A stretch of DNA of 64,000 bases from Capnocytophaga periodontitidis (GCF_016126015.1 NZ_JAEFDB010000001.1:186001-250000), one strand, 5' to 3'. Positions 1 through 10,087 are shown, counted from the stretch's first letter. The notes: generated by a model not told the origin, from the letters alone. A program made the numbers and translations.

Positions 1-1844
1 GTATCAAAAACAACGATGCTAAAGAAAAACAAGTACAAAGTTCACTAAATACAGGTAACTATGTAGCTTTAGCACTTACTTTAGTAGCTTGCTATTTTCT
101 TATCAAATATATGTTACCCGAAACTATCCAAATGAGTTTCTTTGGCGAAGGAGTAAAAGAGATTGCAAGTATCAATGTATTCTATGCAACTATCGTAGGT
201 TTGGCAGTAGGCTTACTCATTTCTGCTATTACTGAACACTTTACCGCTTTGGGTAAAAAACCAGTATTGAATATCGTACGCAATTCATCTACTGGAGCTG
301 CTACTAACATTATTGCAGGTTTGGCTACAGGTATGAAATCTACCTTTGGTTCTGTATTGCTTTTTGCTGTAGCTATTTGGGGTTCTTACTCTTTAGCTGG
401 TTTCTATGGTGTAGCGATTGCCGCATCAGCAATGATGGCAACTACAGCTATGCAATTGGCTATTGATGCTTTTGGTCCTATTGCTGATAATGCTGGGGGT
501 GTAGCCGAAATGAGTGAATTGCCAAAAGAAGTGCGTCAACGTACTGATATTTTAGACTCAGTAGGTAATACTACTGCAGCTGTAGGTAAAGGATTTGCTA
601 TTGCTTCAGCAGCTCTTACCGCCTTAGCCTTGTTCGCTGCTTATGTGACCTTTACAGGCATTTCTGGTATCAATATTTTCAAAGCAAACGTATTAGCTGC
701 CTTGTTTATCGGAGGTATGATTCCAGTAATTTTCTCAGCCTTGGCAATGCAATCAGTAGGGAAAGCTGCTATGGATATGGTGAACGAAGTACGTCGCCAA
801 TTCCGTGAAATCCCTGGTATTATGGAAGGTAAAGGTACTCCAGAGTATGGTAGATGTGTAGATATTTCTACCAAAGCTGCTTTGCGCGAAATGATGTTAC
901 CTGGTGCTATTACAATCATCACTCCTATTATCATCGGTTTTGTGATGGGTGCTGAAGCTCTTGGCGCTTATATGGCTGGTGTAGCTGTATCAGGAGTTGT
1001 ATGGGCTATCTTCCAAAACAACGCTGGTGGTGCTTGGGACAATGCTAAGAAATCATTTGAAGCAGGTGTTGAAATCAACGGACAAATGACTTACAAAGGT
1101 TCTGATGCTCACAAAGCTGCCGTTACTGGTGATACTGTAGGTGACCCATTCAAAGATACTTCAGGACCTTCAATGAATATCCTTATCAAACTCACTTGCT
1201 TGGTAGGTTTGGTAATTGCTCCTATCTTGGGTGGACATACCGCTGATGCTTCAGGTACTCCTATAGAAGCTCAAATTCGTCAAGGTGAAGGTGAGGGAGT
1301 GATGCCTGTGGAAGAAGTAGTAGTTATTGAAGAAGGTAAGCTTAACGCCGATGGTGACTTCGAGTACAATGTAGGTGATTTATTCCAATTGAGCCTTTTT
1401 GACAATACAATGTTAGAAGTAGGAAAGAACTCATCTGAAGCACACCTCGTGAAATTGATAGAAGATAAAAACCTTACTACTCCAGAACAGTTCAAAGATA
1501 ACTGGATTACTTTGGATAGAACTTACTTCAAAACAGGTAGCGATGAACTTACTGAAGGTTCTGAACAACAATTAAAGAACATTGTAGCTATTTTGAAAGC
1601 TTATCCTAAAGCTGCTATTCGTTTAGGAGGTTATACTGATAATACGGGTAGTGTTGAAGGTAACAAAAAACTTTCAGAAAGACGTGCTAATTCAGTGCTA
1701 AACAAATTGGTAGCATTGGGTGCTAACAAAGCTCAATTGAGCGCTCAAGGTTATGGTGCAGAACACCCTCTTTGTCCTGCTAACGATACTCCTGAGTGCA
1801 AAGCTAAAAACAGACGTATCGACATACGTTTGACTGCTAAATAA
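1..1844 (+). CDS. hppA: Membrane-bound ion-pumping pyrophosphatase with C-terminal OmpA-like domain (5' end outside window)
   Basis: The reading frame is open from base 3, so the gene starts before the window. The protein couples pyrophosphate hydrolysis to Na+ or H+ export across the inner membrane. Family signatures visible are [16 protein letters not shown] (about 465-512), [11 protein letters not shown] (564-596), [15 protein letters not shown], and [15 protein letters not shown]. The codon at 576-578 is Ala where K+-independent enzymes carry Lys, which places it in the K+-dependent class that includes Na+ pumps. After the last membrane helices comes a linker of about 70 residues, then an OmpA-like domain (about 1500-1844) with [16 protein letters not shown] and NRRIDI. 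As known for the family, both termini face the periplasm, so this domain could bind peptidoglycan. A terminator follows. Identification is secure; ion specificity is inferred. Confidence 0.93.
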   Translation, partial: IKNNDAKEKQVQSSLNTGNYVALALTLVACYFLIKYMLPETIQMSFFGEGVKEIASINVFYATIVGLAVGLLISAITEHFTALGKKPVLNIVRNSSTGAATNIIAGLATGMKSTFGSVLLFAVAIWGSYSLAGFYGVAIAASAMMATTAMQLAIDAFGPIADNAGGVAEMSELPKEVRQRTDILDSVGNTTAAVGKGFAIASAALTALALFAAYVTFTGISGINIFKANVLAALFIGGMIPVIFSALAMQSVGKAAMDMVNEVRRQFREIPGIMEGKGTPEYGRCVDISTKAALREMMLPGAITIITPIIIGFVMGAEALGAYMAGVAVSGVVWAIFQNNAGGAWDNAKKSFEAGVEINGQMTYKGSDAHKAAVTGDTVGDPFKDTSGPSMNILIKLTCLVGLVIAPILGGHTADASGTPIEAQIRQGEGEGVMPVEEVVVIEEGKLNADGDFEYNVGDLFQLSLFDNTMLEVGKNSSEAHLVKLIEDKNLTTPEQFKDNWITLDRTYFKTGSDELTEGSEQQLKNIVAILKAYPKAAIRLGGYTDNTGSVEGNKKLSERRANSVLNKLVALGANKAQLSAQGYGAEHPLCPANDTPECKAKNRRIDIRLTAK

Positions 1845-1871
1845 CAGTATTTTAGTTACTATATAACCTCA

Positions 1872-1913
1872 AAAGGGGTGTTTGAGGAACTTCTTCCTCG
1901 AACACCCTTTTTA
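1872..1913 (+). terminator. Rho-independent terminator after hppA
   Basis: GGGTGTTTGAGG (1876-1887) pairs with CCTCGAACACCC (1896-1907), followed by TTTTT. It ends the pyrophosphatase transcript. It also shows that the longer start for the next gene at 1882 is not real, because that start lies inside this hairpin. Confidence 0.85.
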
Positions 1914-1929
1914 TAATCACCTAAAAACT

Positions 1930-3972
1930 ATGAAATTACCTTTATTTTCAGCAGCTATATTGCTCACTGCTTTGGTAGCCTGCAACGACTCAAAGACTTC
2001 AAAAATGACAGAGAATACAGATAACAATCCGCTATTGGTAGAAAGCACTTTACCTTATAGTGCTCCCGACTTCTCAAAAATTAAAGATGAGCATTACCGT
2101 CCCGCCTTGCTCAAAGGAATGGCTTTGCAAAACGAACGTATTGCAGCTATTGCTAATAGCAACGAAGCGCCTACTTTTGAGAATACAATTATCGCTTTAG
2201 AAAAAAGTGGAGTAGAATTGGAACGTGCTTCAGCGGTATTCAATGCTTTAACTGAGGCAAATACTAATGATACCTTAAAAGTATTGCAAAAAGAATTATC
2301 ACCTAAGTTTGCCGAGCACGCCGATTGCATTCACCTGAACGAAAAACTCTTTGCGCGTATCAAAGCCTTATACGATAAACGTGATAGCTTGAAATTAGAT
2401 GCTGAATCGCTTAAATTGTTAGAAAATTACTACGAAGATTTTGTAGTAGCAGGTGCTAACCTATCGGCTACTGATAAAGAAACTCTTAAAAAGTACAATA
2501 GTGAGTTAGCTTCTTTAGAAACTGATTTTAACCAAACGCTTTTAGAAGGATCGTTGGCAGCCGCTCAAACTATCAATGGTCAGAAAGTAGCGATTGTGAA
2601 TACTACTCAGCAACCGCTCCTTAGTGAATTAGCCGACCGCAACGCTCGTAAACAATTGTTTGAAGCAAGCTGGAATCGCACCGATGGGGGAGCTCATAGT
2701 ACCAATGATATTTTAAAACGCATTGCTTTACTACGCGCTAAAAAAGCTGAACTCTTAGGCTTTAAAAACTATGCCGAATGGAGCTTGCAACGCACTATGG
2801 CTAAAACACCTGCTGCTATTGCTCAATTCTTTAAAGATTTAGTGCCCGCTTCAGTAGGTAAAGCCAAAGCAGAAGCTAAAGAAATACAAGCGCAAATCGC
2901 CAAAACGGGAGGTAATTTTACTTTAGAGCCTTACGATTGGAACTTCTATGCCGAACAAGTTCGCAAAGCTAAATACGACCTCGATGAGAACGAAATCAAA
3001 CCTTATTTCGAATTGAAAAATGCTCTTGAAAATGGTGTATTCTATGCAGCTACCAAACTTTATGGCATTACCTTCAAAGAACGCAAAGATATACCCGTAT
3101 ATCACCCCGATGTATTAGTGTATGAGCTTTTTGAAGAAGACGGTACGCCATTAGGACTTTTCTATGGCGATTTCTTTGCTCGTGAAAGCAAACGCGGTGG
3201 TGCGTGGATGAGCAACTTTGTAAACCAATCGAAGTTATTAGGCACTAAACCTGTTATCTACAATGTGTGCAATTATGTGAAACCTGCCGAAGGTAAACCT
3301 GCTTTACTTACTTACGATGAACTCACTACGCTCTTCCACGAGTTTGGTCACGCATTGCACGGTTTCTTTGCTAACCAACAGTATGCAAGTTTATCAGGAA
3401 CAGCAGTAGCACGCGATTTTGTGGAGTTTCCTTCGCAATTCAATGAGCATTGGGCTTTGTATCCTGAGGTACTTAAAAACTATGCAGTACATTACGAGAC
3501 CAAACAACCTATTCCACAAGCACTTATTGATAAGATAAAAAAAGCGAGTACCTTCAATGAGGGGTATGCTTTTACCGAAGTTTTGGCTGCTGCCAATTTA
3601 GACTTGCAATGGCATACTATCCCTTCGGATACTATCATCAATAATGTAAGTGATTTTGAGAAAAAAGCCCTTGAAAGAACAGGTTTATGGGTGAAAGAAG
3701 TACCTCCAAGATACCGTTCGTCTTACTTTGCACATATTTTTGGCGGAGGTTATGGAGCTGGTTATTACTCTTATCAATGGACAGAGATGCTTTGCCACGA
3801 TGCCTACCAATGGTTTGAAGAAAATGGAGGGCTTACTCGCGCTAATGGGCAACGTTTCAGAGATTTGATACTCTCCAAAGGCAATACAATGGATTACGAA
3901 AAAATGTATTTAGCCTTCAGAGGGAAAGCTCCTGCTATTGAGCCACTACTCAAAGCACGTGGGTTGAAATAA
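1930..3972 (+). CDS. dcp: M3-family metallopeptidase (peptidyl-dipeptidase Dcp-like), lipoprotein
   Basis: A 680-residue zinc peptidase of the thimet oligopeptidase/Dcp family, which removes dipeptides or cuts short peptides. The zinc motif HEFGH is at residues 470-474 and the third ligand Glu is in FVEFPSQ, about residue 499. The ATG at 1930 was chosen because an in-frame ATG at 1882 lies inside the upstream terminator. From 1930 the protein begins MKLPLFSAAILLTALVAC, a lipoprotein signal ending in a lipobox (L-V-A-C, Cys18). It is therefore probably anchored in the periplasm or outer membrane, as often seen in Bacteroidota M3 enzymes. It is followed 15 bp later by the thioesterase gene, probably in one transcript. 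The choice between Dcp and another M3 oligopeptidase is not certain. Confidence 0.88.
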   Translation: MKLPLFSAAILLTALVACNDSKTSKMTENTDNNPLLVESTLPYSAPDFSKIKDEHYRPALLKGMALQNERIAAIANSNEAPTFENTIIALEKSGVELERASAVFNALTEANTNDTLKVLQKELSPKFAEHADCIHLNEKLFARIKALYDKRDSLKLDAESLKLLENYYEDFVVAGANLSATDKETLKKYNSELASLETDFNQTLLEGSLAAAQTINGQKVAIVNTTQQPLLSELADRNARKQLFEASWNRTDGGAHSTNDILKRIALLRAKKAELLGFKNYAEWSLQRTMAKTPAAIAQFFKDLVPASVGKAKAEAKEIQAQIAKTGGNFTLEPYDWNFYAEQVRKAKYDLDENEIKPYFELKNALENGVFYAATKLYGITFKERKDIPVYHPDVLVYELFEEDGTPLGLFYGDFFARESKRGGAWMSNFVNQSKLLGTKPVIYNVCNYVKPAEGKPALLTYDELTTLFHEFGHALHGFFANQQYASLSGTAVARDFVEFPSQFNEHWALYPEVLKNYAVHYETKQPIPQALIDKIKKASTFNEGYAFTEVLAAANLDLQWHTIPSDTIINNVSDFEKKALERTGLWVKEVPPRYRSSYFAHIFGGGYGAGYYSYQWTEMLCHDAYQWFEENGGLTRANGQRFRDLILSKGNTMDYEKMYLAFRGKAPAIEPLLKARGLK

Positions 3973-3987
3973 CAAAAAGGATATGCT

Positions 3988-4413
3988 ATGTTCAACAAAG
4001 AAACTTTATTACAGAAGTGGCAGGCGCTACCTCCAAACAACTTGATGCGCGATTGGCAAATGGAAATTTCCGAAGTAACCGAAGATAGTGTTACTATAAC
4101 GATGCCTGTTACCGAGAAAGTTACTCAGGTAGATGGGGTGTTACACGGAGGGGCTACTTTAGCTTTAGCTGAAACAGCAGGTAGCATAGGGGCGTATTTA
4201 CTTTACCGCAATGATGATGAACAGATTCGAGGTATTGAACTCAGTGCTAATCACTTGAGAGCGGGTAGAGTAGGGGATACCCTTTACGCCAAAGCTGTAT
4301 GTGTGAATGCAGGACGTACGCTCCAACTTTGGGAAATAAAAGTAACAAATCAGGAGGAAAAACTCATTTCTTATTGCAAATTCACCACGATTAGAATTAA
4401 CCCTAACACTTAG
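3988..4413 (+). CDS. Hotdog-fold acyl-CoA thioesterase (PaaI/MenI-like)
   Basis: A 141-residue single-domain hotdog protein. The stretch VDGVLHGGATLALAETAGS (about residues 48-66) is the family active-site helix: His53-Gly-Gly and the Glu at 62 correspond to the catalytic region of MenI/EntH-type thioesterases. The likely reaction is hydrolysis of an aromatic or naphthoyl-CoA thioester. DHNA-CoA in menaquinone synthesis is one candidate, but no other men gene is visible in the window. It lies 15 bp after the M3 peptidase and 4 bp before the YciO-like gene, so the three are probably co-transcribed. The substrate is unknown. Confidence 0.82.
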   Translation: MFNKETLLQKWQALPPNNLMRDWQMEISEVTEDSVTITMPVTEKVTQVDGVLHGGATLALAETAGSIGAYLLYRNDDEQIRGIELSANHLRAGRVGDTLYAKAVCVNAGRTLQLWEIKVTNQEEKLISYCKFTTIRINPNT

Positions 4414-4417
4414 AACA

Positions 4418-5041
4418 ATGGCTGATTTTATTAAATTATACAACGAAAATCCCAACGAAAAGGAGATTGCTAAGGTAGTGGAAGTGCTTCGCCACGGCGG
4501 ACTCATTATCTATCCTACTGATACCGTTTACGGTTTGGGCTGTGATATTACAAATACCAAAGCCCTTGAGAAAATTGCTCGCATCAAAGGGGTAAAACTC
4601 GAAAAAGCAAACTTTTCATTTGTGTGCTGCGATTTAAAAAATCTATCTGACTATGTGAAACAGATAGATACGAGCACTTTCAAACTGTTGAAGCGCGCTT
4701 TACCAGGTCCTTATACCTTTATAATGCAAGGAAATAACAATCTTCCTAAGGATTTTAAAAAGAAGAAAACCGTAGGGATACGTGTCCCCGATAACACTAT
4801 TGCGCGTACTATTGTAGAAAAGTTAGGTAACCCTATAGTCTCTACCTCTATCTACGACGACGACGATGTGATTGAGTACACCACCGATCCAGAGCTTATC
4901 TTCGAGAAATGGCAAAACCGCGTGGATATCGTTATTGATGGTGGTTATGGCGACAATGTAGCCTCCACCGTCATCGACCTCTCAGGTGACACTCCTGTTG
5001 TGCTGCGGGAAGGCAAAGGAGATGTTGATATCATTTACTAA
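4418..5041 (+). CDS. L-threonylcarbamoyladenylate synthase family protein (Sua5/YciO/YrdC)
   Basis: A 207-residue protein with the YrdC fold. GGLIIYPTDTVYGLGCDI near residues 28-45 is the nucleotide/threonine-binding start of the domain; KKKTVGIRVPDN and NPIVSTSI follow. Members of the TsaC/Sua5 branch make threonylcarbamoyl-AMP for the t6A37 modification of tRNA. The length and the absence of a Sua5 C-terminal domain point to the TsaC or YciO type. YciO proteins are less well understood, so the exact role is open. It is the last gene of the plus-strand group and is followed by a strong terminator. Confidence 0.82.
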   Translation: MADFIKLYNENPNEKEIAKVVEVLRHGGLIIYPTDTVYGLGCDITNTKALEKIARIKGVKLEKANFSFVCCDLKNLSDYVKQIDTSTFKLLKRALPGPYTFIMQGNNNLPKDFKKKKTVGIRVPDNTIARTIVEKLGNPIVSTSIYDDDDVIEYTTDPELIFEKWQNRVDIVIDGGYGDNVASTVIDLSGDTPVVLREGKGDVDIIY

Positions 5042-5043
5042 AC

Positions 5044-5082
5044 AAAAAATCCAGTATAGTAACTCACTATACTGGATTTTTT
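5044..5082. terminator. Bidirectional terminator
   Basis: AAAAAATCCAGTATAGT (5044-5060), loop AACTC, then ACTATACTGGATTTTTT (5066-5082). The arms are perfect complements with T-runs on both strands. It serves the plus-strand YciO-like gene and the convergent minus-strand gene. Confidence 0.9.
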
Positions 5083-5099
5083 GTTGTTAAAGCTCTTGT

Positions 5100-6482
5100 T
5101 TACATGTCATCAGGTATTTCTAAGTAATCTATCTCTAAAGGTATTACTTCTATAATATTCAAATTAAGTGTTTCACTTCTTCCATCAGCAAAAGTAACAA
5201 TAGCAGTTTTATCTTTGAAGAGTTCTTTCTGATAATATTGGTGCAATTTTTCTAAATATTTCTCGGGTATGATGGTTTTATCTGAAACTGTAAATGTGTC
5301 TTTCTTAAGAGAAATATGAAGTGATATGGGGTTATCTTTAAATTCCCAACCTGTAAAATATTCTAAAAGCTCATCTTCAAAAAAAGCAGTTTTTAATGAC
5401 GAATTGTCAATAAGCACTGAAGGAGACAAAAAAGAAGCCTTGTAGTGGTAATGTTTTCTATTATTAGAAGGTGTACCGCAATTCAAGGGTGTAATTTTCT
5501 TTTTAAATTCTATCTTTCTCCAAAATTTCCAAGTACCTATATCCTCTATTATGGCTTTTATTCTTCCTTTACCTTTTACACGTTTTATTTTTTGAGCACC
5601 TGTGAGATGGTTTATATACAAAATTTTATCTAATACTAAGTAATTACTTTCTTTCTGAGGATAATAGAACCATCGTATACTCTTTTCAAGGCTCCCTTCA
5701 GTAGTATAAAAATACTGTAAAAAAGGGATATATCCCTTTTGAAGAGGGTCAAGCCCTTTGCAATAGAACTTTTCAGAAAAAAGAAGGTCTTTTTTAAATA
5801 CGTATTCTCGTATCGAATCCACCTCTCCAAAAGATTCTCTTTTATAAAGTGAATCAGGGTAACGATAGTAAAAAAGCCTATAAAGCTCTTTTCTATCTTG
5901 GTTTCTCACAACAGAATCGTATTTATGAATGACCTCATTCTTCAATTCTTTATGAACAGAAATATTATTTTTGTAGTAAGAATGTATTACTTGATAATTA
6001 CCTTGTGTAAAAACAGTTTCTTCTTTGAGTCCACTCTTTCTACTGATGTAACTACTCTTTTCTTTACCATTCTTATCCAAAAACTCTTCTTTATAAAACA
6101 AATCGCTAAAAGTTTTCTTTTCAATCACTGAATCTTTGTCTACAGTAAGTGTATAAGAAGCAATCTTTCCATAAGAGTTATAAGTAGCCTCATACCCTTT
6201 TTATATCTGCAAAAAATAGGCTGAGAGCAGTTTACCATTATCATCATACGAACATTCTCTTTCAGGAGTAGTAATTTTTAAATAGCCTTCGGGAGTAGAT
6301 AAAAGTTGGTAAGTATATAATAATTGTCCTTGATGATAAAGCGCAATATTTTTTATGGAAAGCCTTTTATAAGTAGGTATGCTTCCCGAAAGTATATCGC
6401 GCCATTGAGCAACAGTAAGCGCTTCTTGTGCGTTTATAGAAAACACCCAAAAGTAAAGAATCAATAGACTATATTTCATCAC
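5100..6482 (-). pseudogene. Secreted protein gene interrupted by one in-frame TAA
   Basis: The 5' part (6482 to 6201) encodes a protein starting MMKYSLLILYFWVFSINAQ, a clear signal peptide, and ending ...AYFLQI at TAA (6203-6201). Reading on in the same frame gives KGYEATYNSYGKIASYTL and then runs without another stop into a 342-residue open frame that ends at 5100. That second frame could only start at a GTG (6128-6126) in mid-sequence. The simplest reading is one gene of about 460 codons with a single nonsense change or a sequencing error. No family was recognised. It is the last gene of the purH-side minus-strand group, 18 bp after the MFS gene. Confidence 0.75.
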
Positions 6483-6500
6483 TGTCTAAATTTCTAATTA

Positions 6501-7718
6501 CTAACTCCTAACTTTTTTTGATAAATTAGGTAAGAAATAAGCAATAAGTCCCATTAGGGGGAGGAATGAACAGAGTTTATAAACAAAATCGATATCGGTT
6601 ATGTCTATCAATTTGCCTAATACAGCTGAGGCTAAGCCGCCCATACCAAAGGCAAAACCGTAGAAAAATCCTGAAATCATCCCTATTTTCTGGGGTAATA
6701 ATTCTTGTGAATAGACTAAGATAGAAGCAAAAGCTGATGAGATGATGAAGCCTATCAGTACGATGAGTATTGCCGTAGTGGTAGCATCGGCGTAAGGCAA
6801 CCAAAGCGCAAAGGGGGCAGCCCCTAAGATTGAAAACCAAATGATAAATTTTCTTCCTACTTTATCACCCAAAAATCCTCCAATAAGTGAACCTGCTGCT
6901 ACTGCTCCTAAAAAGTAAAATAGGTATACCTGTGCCTCAGCATTGCTAAATCCGAACTTTTTAATGGTGTAAAACTGAAAGTAATTGTTGATAGCTGCTG
7001 TATAGAAGTTTTTGGAGAATACCAGCAACATCAATATAATCATAGAGTTGCGTATTTGCGCACGGGTGAGATTGGGCAAAACTACTGGTTTTTTAACCTT
7101 CTTTTTGAGTAGTTTAAGCAAGATGCTGCGCCATTTGCCTATGAGAAGCAAAATGAACATCGCAAAAATAGAAAAGCTCGCAAACCATATCAAATTACCT
7201 TGATGACTCTCTTCTACAACTTTCCCATCGATTACTTTTTTACTCAATAACAACAATATCACCAACAGAGGGGCTAAGGCTGTGCCAAAATTCCCACCTA
7301 ATTGAAAGATAGCTTGAGCAAATGAGCGTCTACCACCTGAGGCTAAAAAGGCTACTCGAGATGCTTCGGGGTGAAATACCGATGAACCTACCCCTATAAA
7401 CACTACCGAGCACAGTATAGCTGCATAACTACTCGCCAACGATAAACTCACAATTCCTATAGTGGTAAACGCCATTCCTAATACTTGTGAGTAAGGTTTG
7501 GGGTGTTTATCGGTGTAGTTGCCTACTAAGGGTTGTAATATAGAGGCTGAAAGTTGGTAACAGAGTGTAATTACCCCTACTTGCGTCATAGTGAGAGCGT
7601 ATTTGCTTTGTAGGGTGGGGTAAATAGACGGAATGACCCCTTGTATGAGGTCATTGAGTCCGTGTGCTAAAGCTATCAGTAGTAAAATGCGATATTGTGG
7701 TTTGTTTTCTTGATACAT
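6501..7718 (-). CDS. MFS transporter, fosmidomycin-resistance (Fsr)-like
   Basis: A 405-residue protein with about 12 hydrophobic segments. The opening (LIALAHGLNDLIQGVIPSIY), the motif SSVFHPEASR and GGRRSFAQAIFQLGGNFGTA are typical of the Fsr branch of the major facilitator superfamily, which exports drugs by proton antiport. The ATG at 7718 is preferred to one 39 bp further upstream, because the latter would overlap the mlaE-like gene. With this start there is 1 bp between that gene's stop and this ATG, suggesting translational coupling. The substrate is unknown. Confidence 0.85.
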   Translation of the reverse strand: MYQENKPQYRILLLIALAHGLNDLIQGVIPSIYPTLQSKYALTMTQVGVITLCYQLSASILQPLVGNYTDKHPKPYSQVLGMAFTTIGIVSLSLASSYAAILCSVVFIGVGSSVFHPEASRVAFLASGGRRSFAQAIFQLGGNFGTALAPLLVILLLLSKKVIDGKVVEESHQGNLIWFASFSIFAMFILLLIGKWRSILLKLLKKKVKKPVVLPNLTRAQIRNSMIILMLLVFSKNFYTAAINNYFQFYTIKKFGFSNAEAQVYLFYFLGAVAAGSLIGGFLGDKVGRKFIIWFSILGAAPFALWLPYADATTTAILIVLIGFIISSAFASILVYSQELLPQKIGMISGFFYGFAFGMGGLASAVLGKLIDITDIDFVYKLCSFLPLMGLIAYFLPNLSKKVRS

Positions 7719-7719
7719 T

Positions 7720-8457
7720 TTAAGCGTAGAACAATTGCGTAAGCACTGAGTTAGCAAGGATAATCACTATACTCGTCCATACAAATGAAACCGTACTGGC
7801 TTTTCCAACATCTAAAGCGCCTCCTTTCATATAATAACCGTGATAGGACGGAATGGTAGCCAAGAAAAATGCAAAAACAACCGTTTTAGTGAAGGCGTAC
7901 ACCATACTGTAAGGTTTGAAGTCGTACTGCACTCCTTGTACAAATTCGGCAGAGGTGGTATAGCCACTCATTACCGCAGAAGCCCAACCTCCTAATACCC
8001 CTAAGTACATACCTAAGGCGATGAGGAACGGCATTAACATTAGGGCTACTATTTTGGGGAATATCAAATAATTCACTGAGTTTACCCCCATAATATCAAG
8101 GGCATCAATCTGTTCGGTTACGCGCATTGTACCTATGCTGGAAGTGATAAACGAACCAATTTTCCCTGCTAAAATTACTGCTGTAAAGGTAGGTGCAAAC
8201 TCCAATACAATAGATTGTCGAGTAGCGAAACCTATAAGGTATTTGGGGATAAAAGGGTTGTCGATATTCAAAGCGGTTTGTACAGCTACTACCCCTCCTA
8301 CGAAGAAAGAGATAAAAGCTACGATACCTATAGACCCAAAGATGAGGTCATCTATCTCACGCAATATGAGGTCTTTAGTAATCGACCAGCGGGTGCGTTT
8401 GCGAAAGATATCATAAAGCATTATAAAATAGCCTCCTACGGCTGCAATGTGTTTCAT
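7720..8457 (-). CDS. mlaE: MlaE/YrbE-family ABC transporter permease
   Basis: A 245-residue inner-membrane permease of the MlaE family, which with an MlaF ATPase and an MCE-domain protein moves phospholipid between the membranes. Typical sequence: VGGVVAVQTALNI, EFAPTFTAVILAGKIGS and RVTEQIDALDIMGVN. It lies 22 bp downstream of purH on the same strand. The usual mlaF and mlaD partners do not follow; an MFS gene does. The partners must be encoded elsewhere if the system works. Confidence 0.9.
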   Translation of the reverse strand: MKHIAAVGGYFIMLYDIFRKRTRWSITKDLILREIDDLIFGSIGIVAFISFFVGGVVAVQTALNIDNPFIPKYLIGFATRQSIVLEFAPTFTAVILAGKIGSFITSSIGTMRVTEQIDALDIMGVNSVNYLIFPKIVALMLMPFLIALGMYLGVLGGWASAVMSGYTTSAEFVQGVQYDFKPYSMVYAFTKTVVFAFFLATIPSYHGYYMKGGALDVGKASTVSFVWTSIVIILANSVLTQLFYA

Positions 8458-8479
8458 ACGTTGTTTAAATAGCGTTTAA

Positions 8480-10012
8480 TTAGTGTTTAAAGTGTCGTAT
8501 TCCTGTGAATACCATTCCCATTTGGTGAGCATCACAATAGTCGATACTGGCTTGATCTTTAATAGAGCCACCAGGTTGTATTACAGAGCGAATACCTTCG
8601 TTGTGAGCAATTTCCACACAATCGGGGAAGGGGAAGAAGGCATCGCTTGCCATTACGGCATCGTTGAGATCAAATTTGAATTCTTTAGCCTTTTCGATAG
8701 CTTGTTTGAGTGCATCAACGCGGCTGGTTTGTCCTGTACCACTGGCGATGAGCTGTTTGTTTTTAGCTAATACAATGGTATTCGATTTGGTGTTTTTACA
8801 TATTTTAGAAGCGAAGAAAAGGTCGTCGAGCACTTCAGCTGAAGGTTTAACAGCAGTTACGTATTGTACATCGGCTATGCTATCGGTTTTGAGGTCTTTT
8901 TCCTGCACCAAATAGCCATTGAGACACGAACGCACACTTGTTGTAGGCATTTTGGCTTTTTTCTGTACTAAAATAATACGATTTTTCTTCTGTTCGAGTA
9001 TTTTTAGAGCTTCATCACTATAAGAAGGTGCAATGATTACCTCAAAGAAAAGTGAGTGAATGGTTTCGGCAGTAGCCGAATCAATTTTTGTATTAGAAAT
9101 GAGGATACCTCCAAAAGCTGAAACGGGGTCGCCGGCGAGCGCATCTTTATAGGCTTCGTGTATCGTTTTGCGAGTTGCTACGCCACAAGCATTGTTGTGT
9201 TTTAGTATAGCAAAAGTAGGATCGTCGCCTACAAATTCAGCCATTAGATTCACAGCAGCATCTACATCTAACAAGTTATTATACGAGAGCTCCTTGCCGT
9301 GTAATTTATCGAAAAGGGCATCGAAATTACCGTAAAATTCTCCTTTTTGGTGAGGGTTTTCGCCATAGCGCAACACTTGTCCGTGGCACTCGTTGATAGC
9401 CAGAGTAGGAATTTCTTCGGTTTGGTTGAAGTAGTTGAAGATAGCAGTATCGTAGTGAGATGATACGCGGAAGGCTTTAGCAGCAAAGTGGCGGCGCTGT
9501 TCTAAAGTCGTGCTGCCGTGTTGTTCGTCTAAAATTTGCAAAAGGTCACTGTATTCATCAACTGAGGCTACACAAAGCACATCTTTATAGTTTTTAGCAG
9601 CAGCGCGGATGAGCGAAATACCACCTATATCAATTTTTTCAATAATCTCTTGTTCATTAGCACCGCTTGCTACTGTTTTTTCAAAAGGATATAAATCCAC
9701 AATCACTATGTCAATTTGAGGGATAGCATATTGTTTCATTTCTTCAGTATCCTGCACATTGTCCTGACGGTTGAGGATGCCTCCAAAAATTTTAGGGTGG
9801 AGCGTTTTCACACGTCCTCCAAAAATGGAGGGATAATCGGTAATACTTTCCACAGGAATCACTTCTACACCCAATTTTTTGATAAAATCTTCAGTACCCC
9901 CAGTAGAGTAGATAGTAATACCTAAAGTTTTCATTCTGTGAATGATAGGTTCTAATACTGTCTTGTCAAAAACAGATATTAAAGCAGATTTTGCTTGTTT
10001 TGTAGTGCTCAT
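8480..10012 (-). CDS. purH: Bifunctional AICAR formyltransferase/IMP cyclohydrolase
   Basis: A 510-residue protein that performs the last two steps of IMP synthesis. The N-terminal part (residues 1-190) is the MGS-like cyclohydrolase with TGGTEDFIKKLG and SIFGGRVKTLHPKIFGG. The C-terminal formyltransferase part contains VLRYGENPHQKGEFYG, AILKHNNACGVAT and DAFFPFPDCV. The length is normal for PurH. A TAnnTTTG box (10040-10047) lies about 30 bp before the ATG. It heads a minus-strand group with the mlaE-like, MFS and interrupted genes. Confidence 0.96.
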   Translation of the reverse strand: MSTTKQAKSALISVFDKTVLEPIIHRMKTLGITIYSTGGTEDFIKKLGVEVIPVESITDYPSIFGGRVKTLHPKIFGGILNRQDNVQDTEEMKQYAIPQIDIVIVDLYPFEKTVASGANEQEIIEKIDIGGISLIRAAAKNYKDVLCVASVDEYSDLLQILDEQHGSTTLEQRRHFAAKAFRVSSHYDTAIFNYFNQTEEIPTLAINECHGQVLRYGENPHQKGEFYGNFDALFDKLHGKELSYNNLLDVDAAVNLMAEFVGDDPTFAILKHNNACGVATRKTIHEAYKDALAGDPVSAFGGILISNTKIDSATAETIHSLFFEVIIAPSYSDEALKILEQKKNRIILVQKKAKMPTTSVRSCLNGYLVQEKDLKTDSIADVQYVTAVKPSAEVLDDLFFASKICKNTKSNTIVLAKNKQLIASGTGQTSRVDALKQAIEKAKEFKFDLNDAVMASDAFFPFPDCVEIAHNEGIRSVIQPGGSIKDQASIDYCDAHQMGMVFTGIRHFKH

Positions 10013-10039
10013 TTGAAAAAAAAGTTTTATTTTTGGCTA

Positions 10040-10047
10040 CAAAAATA
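10040..10047 (-). promoter_or_regulatory. Candidate -7 box for purH
   Basis: TATTTTTG on the minus strand, about 28 bp before the purH ATG, matches the Bacteroidota TAnnTTTG box. The -33 element is imprecise: a TTTG lies 21 bp upstream instead of 19. Confidence 0.45.
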
Positions 10048-10087
10048 CTACTTTTTACTAATACGAAGCAAACAAAAGAGATTAAAA

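Noticed and set aside
1882-1929. Upstream in-frame ATG for the M3 peptidase
   Set aside because: It lies inside the hppA terminator hairpin, and the ATG at 1930 gives a proper lipoprotein signal.
5100-6128. Separate gene starting at GTG 6128
   Set aside because: The frame continues upstream without a stop until TAA 6203-6201, where the signal-peptide part joins in the same frame; one interrupted gene is simpler.
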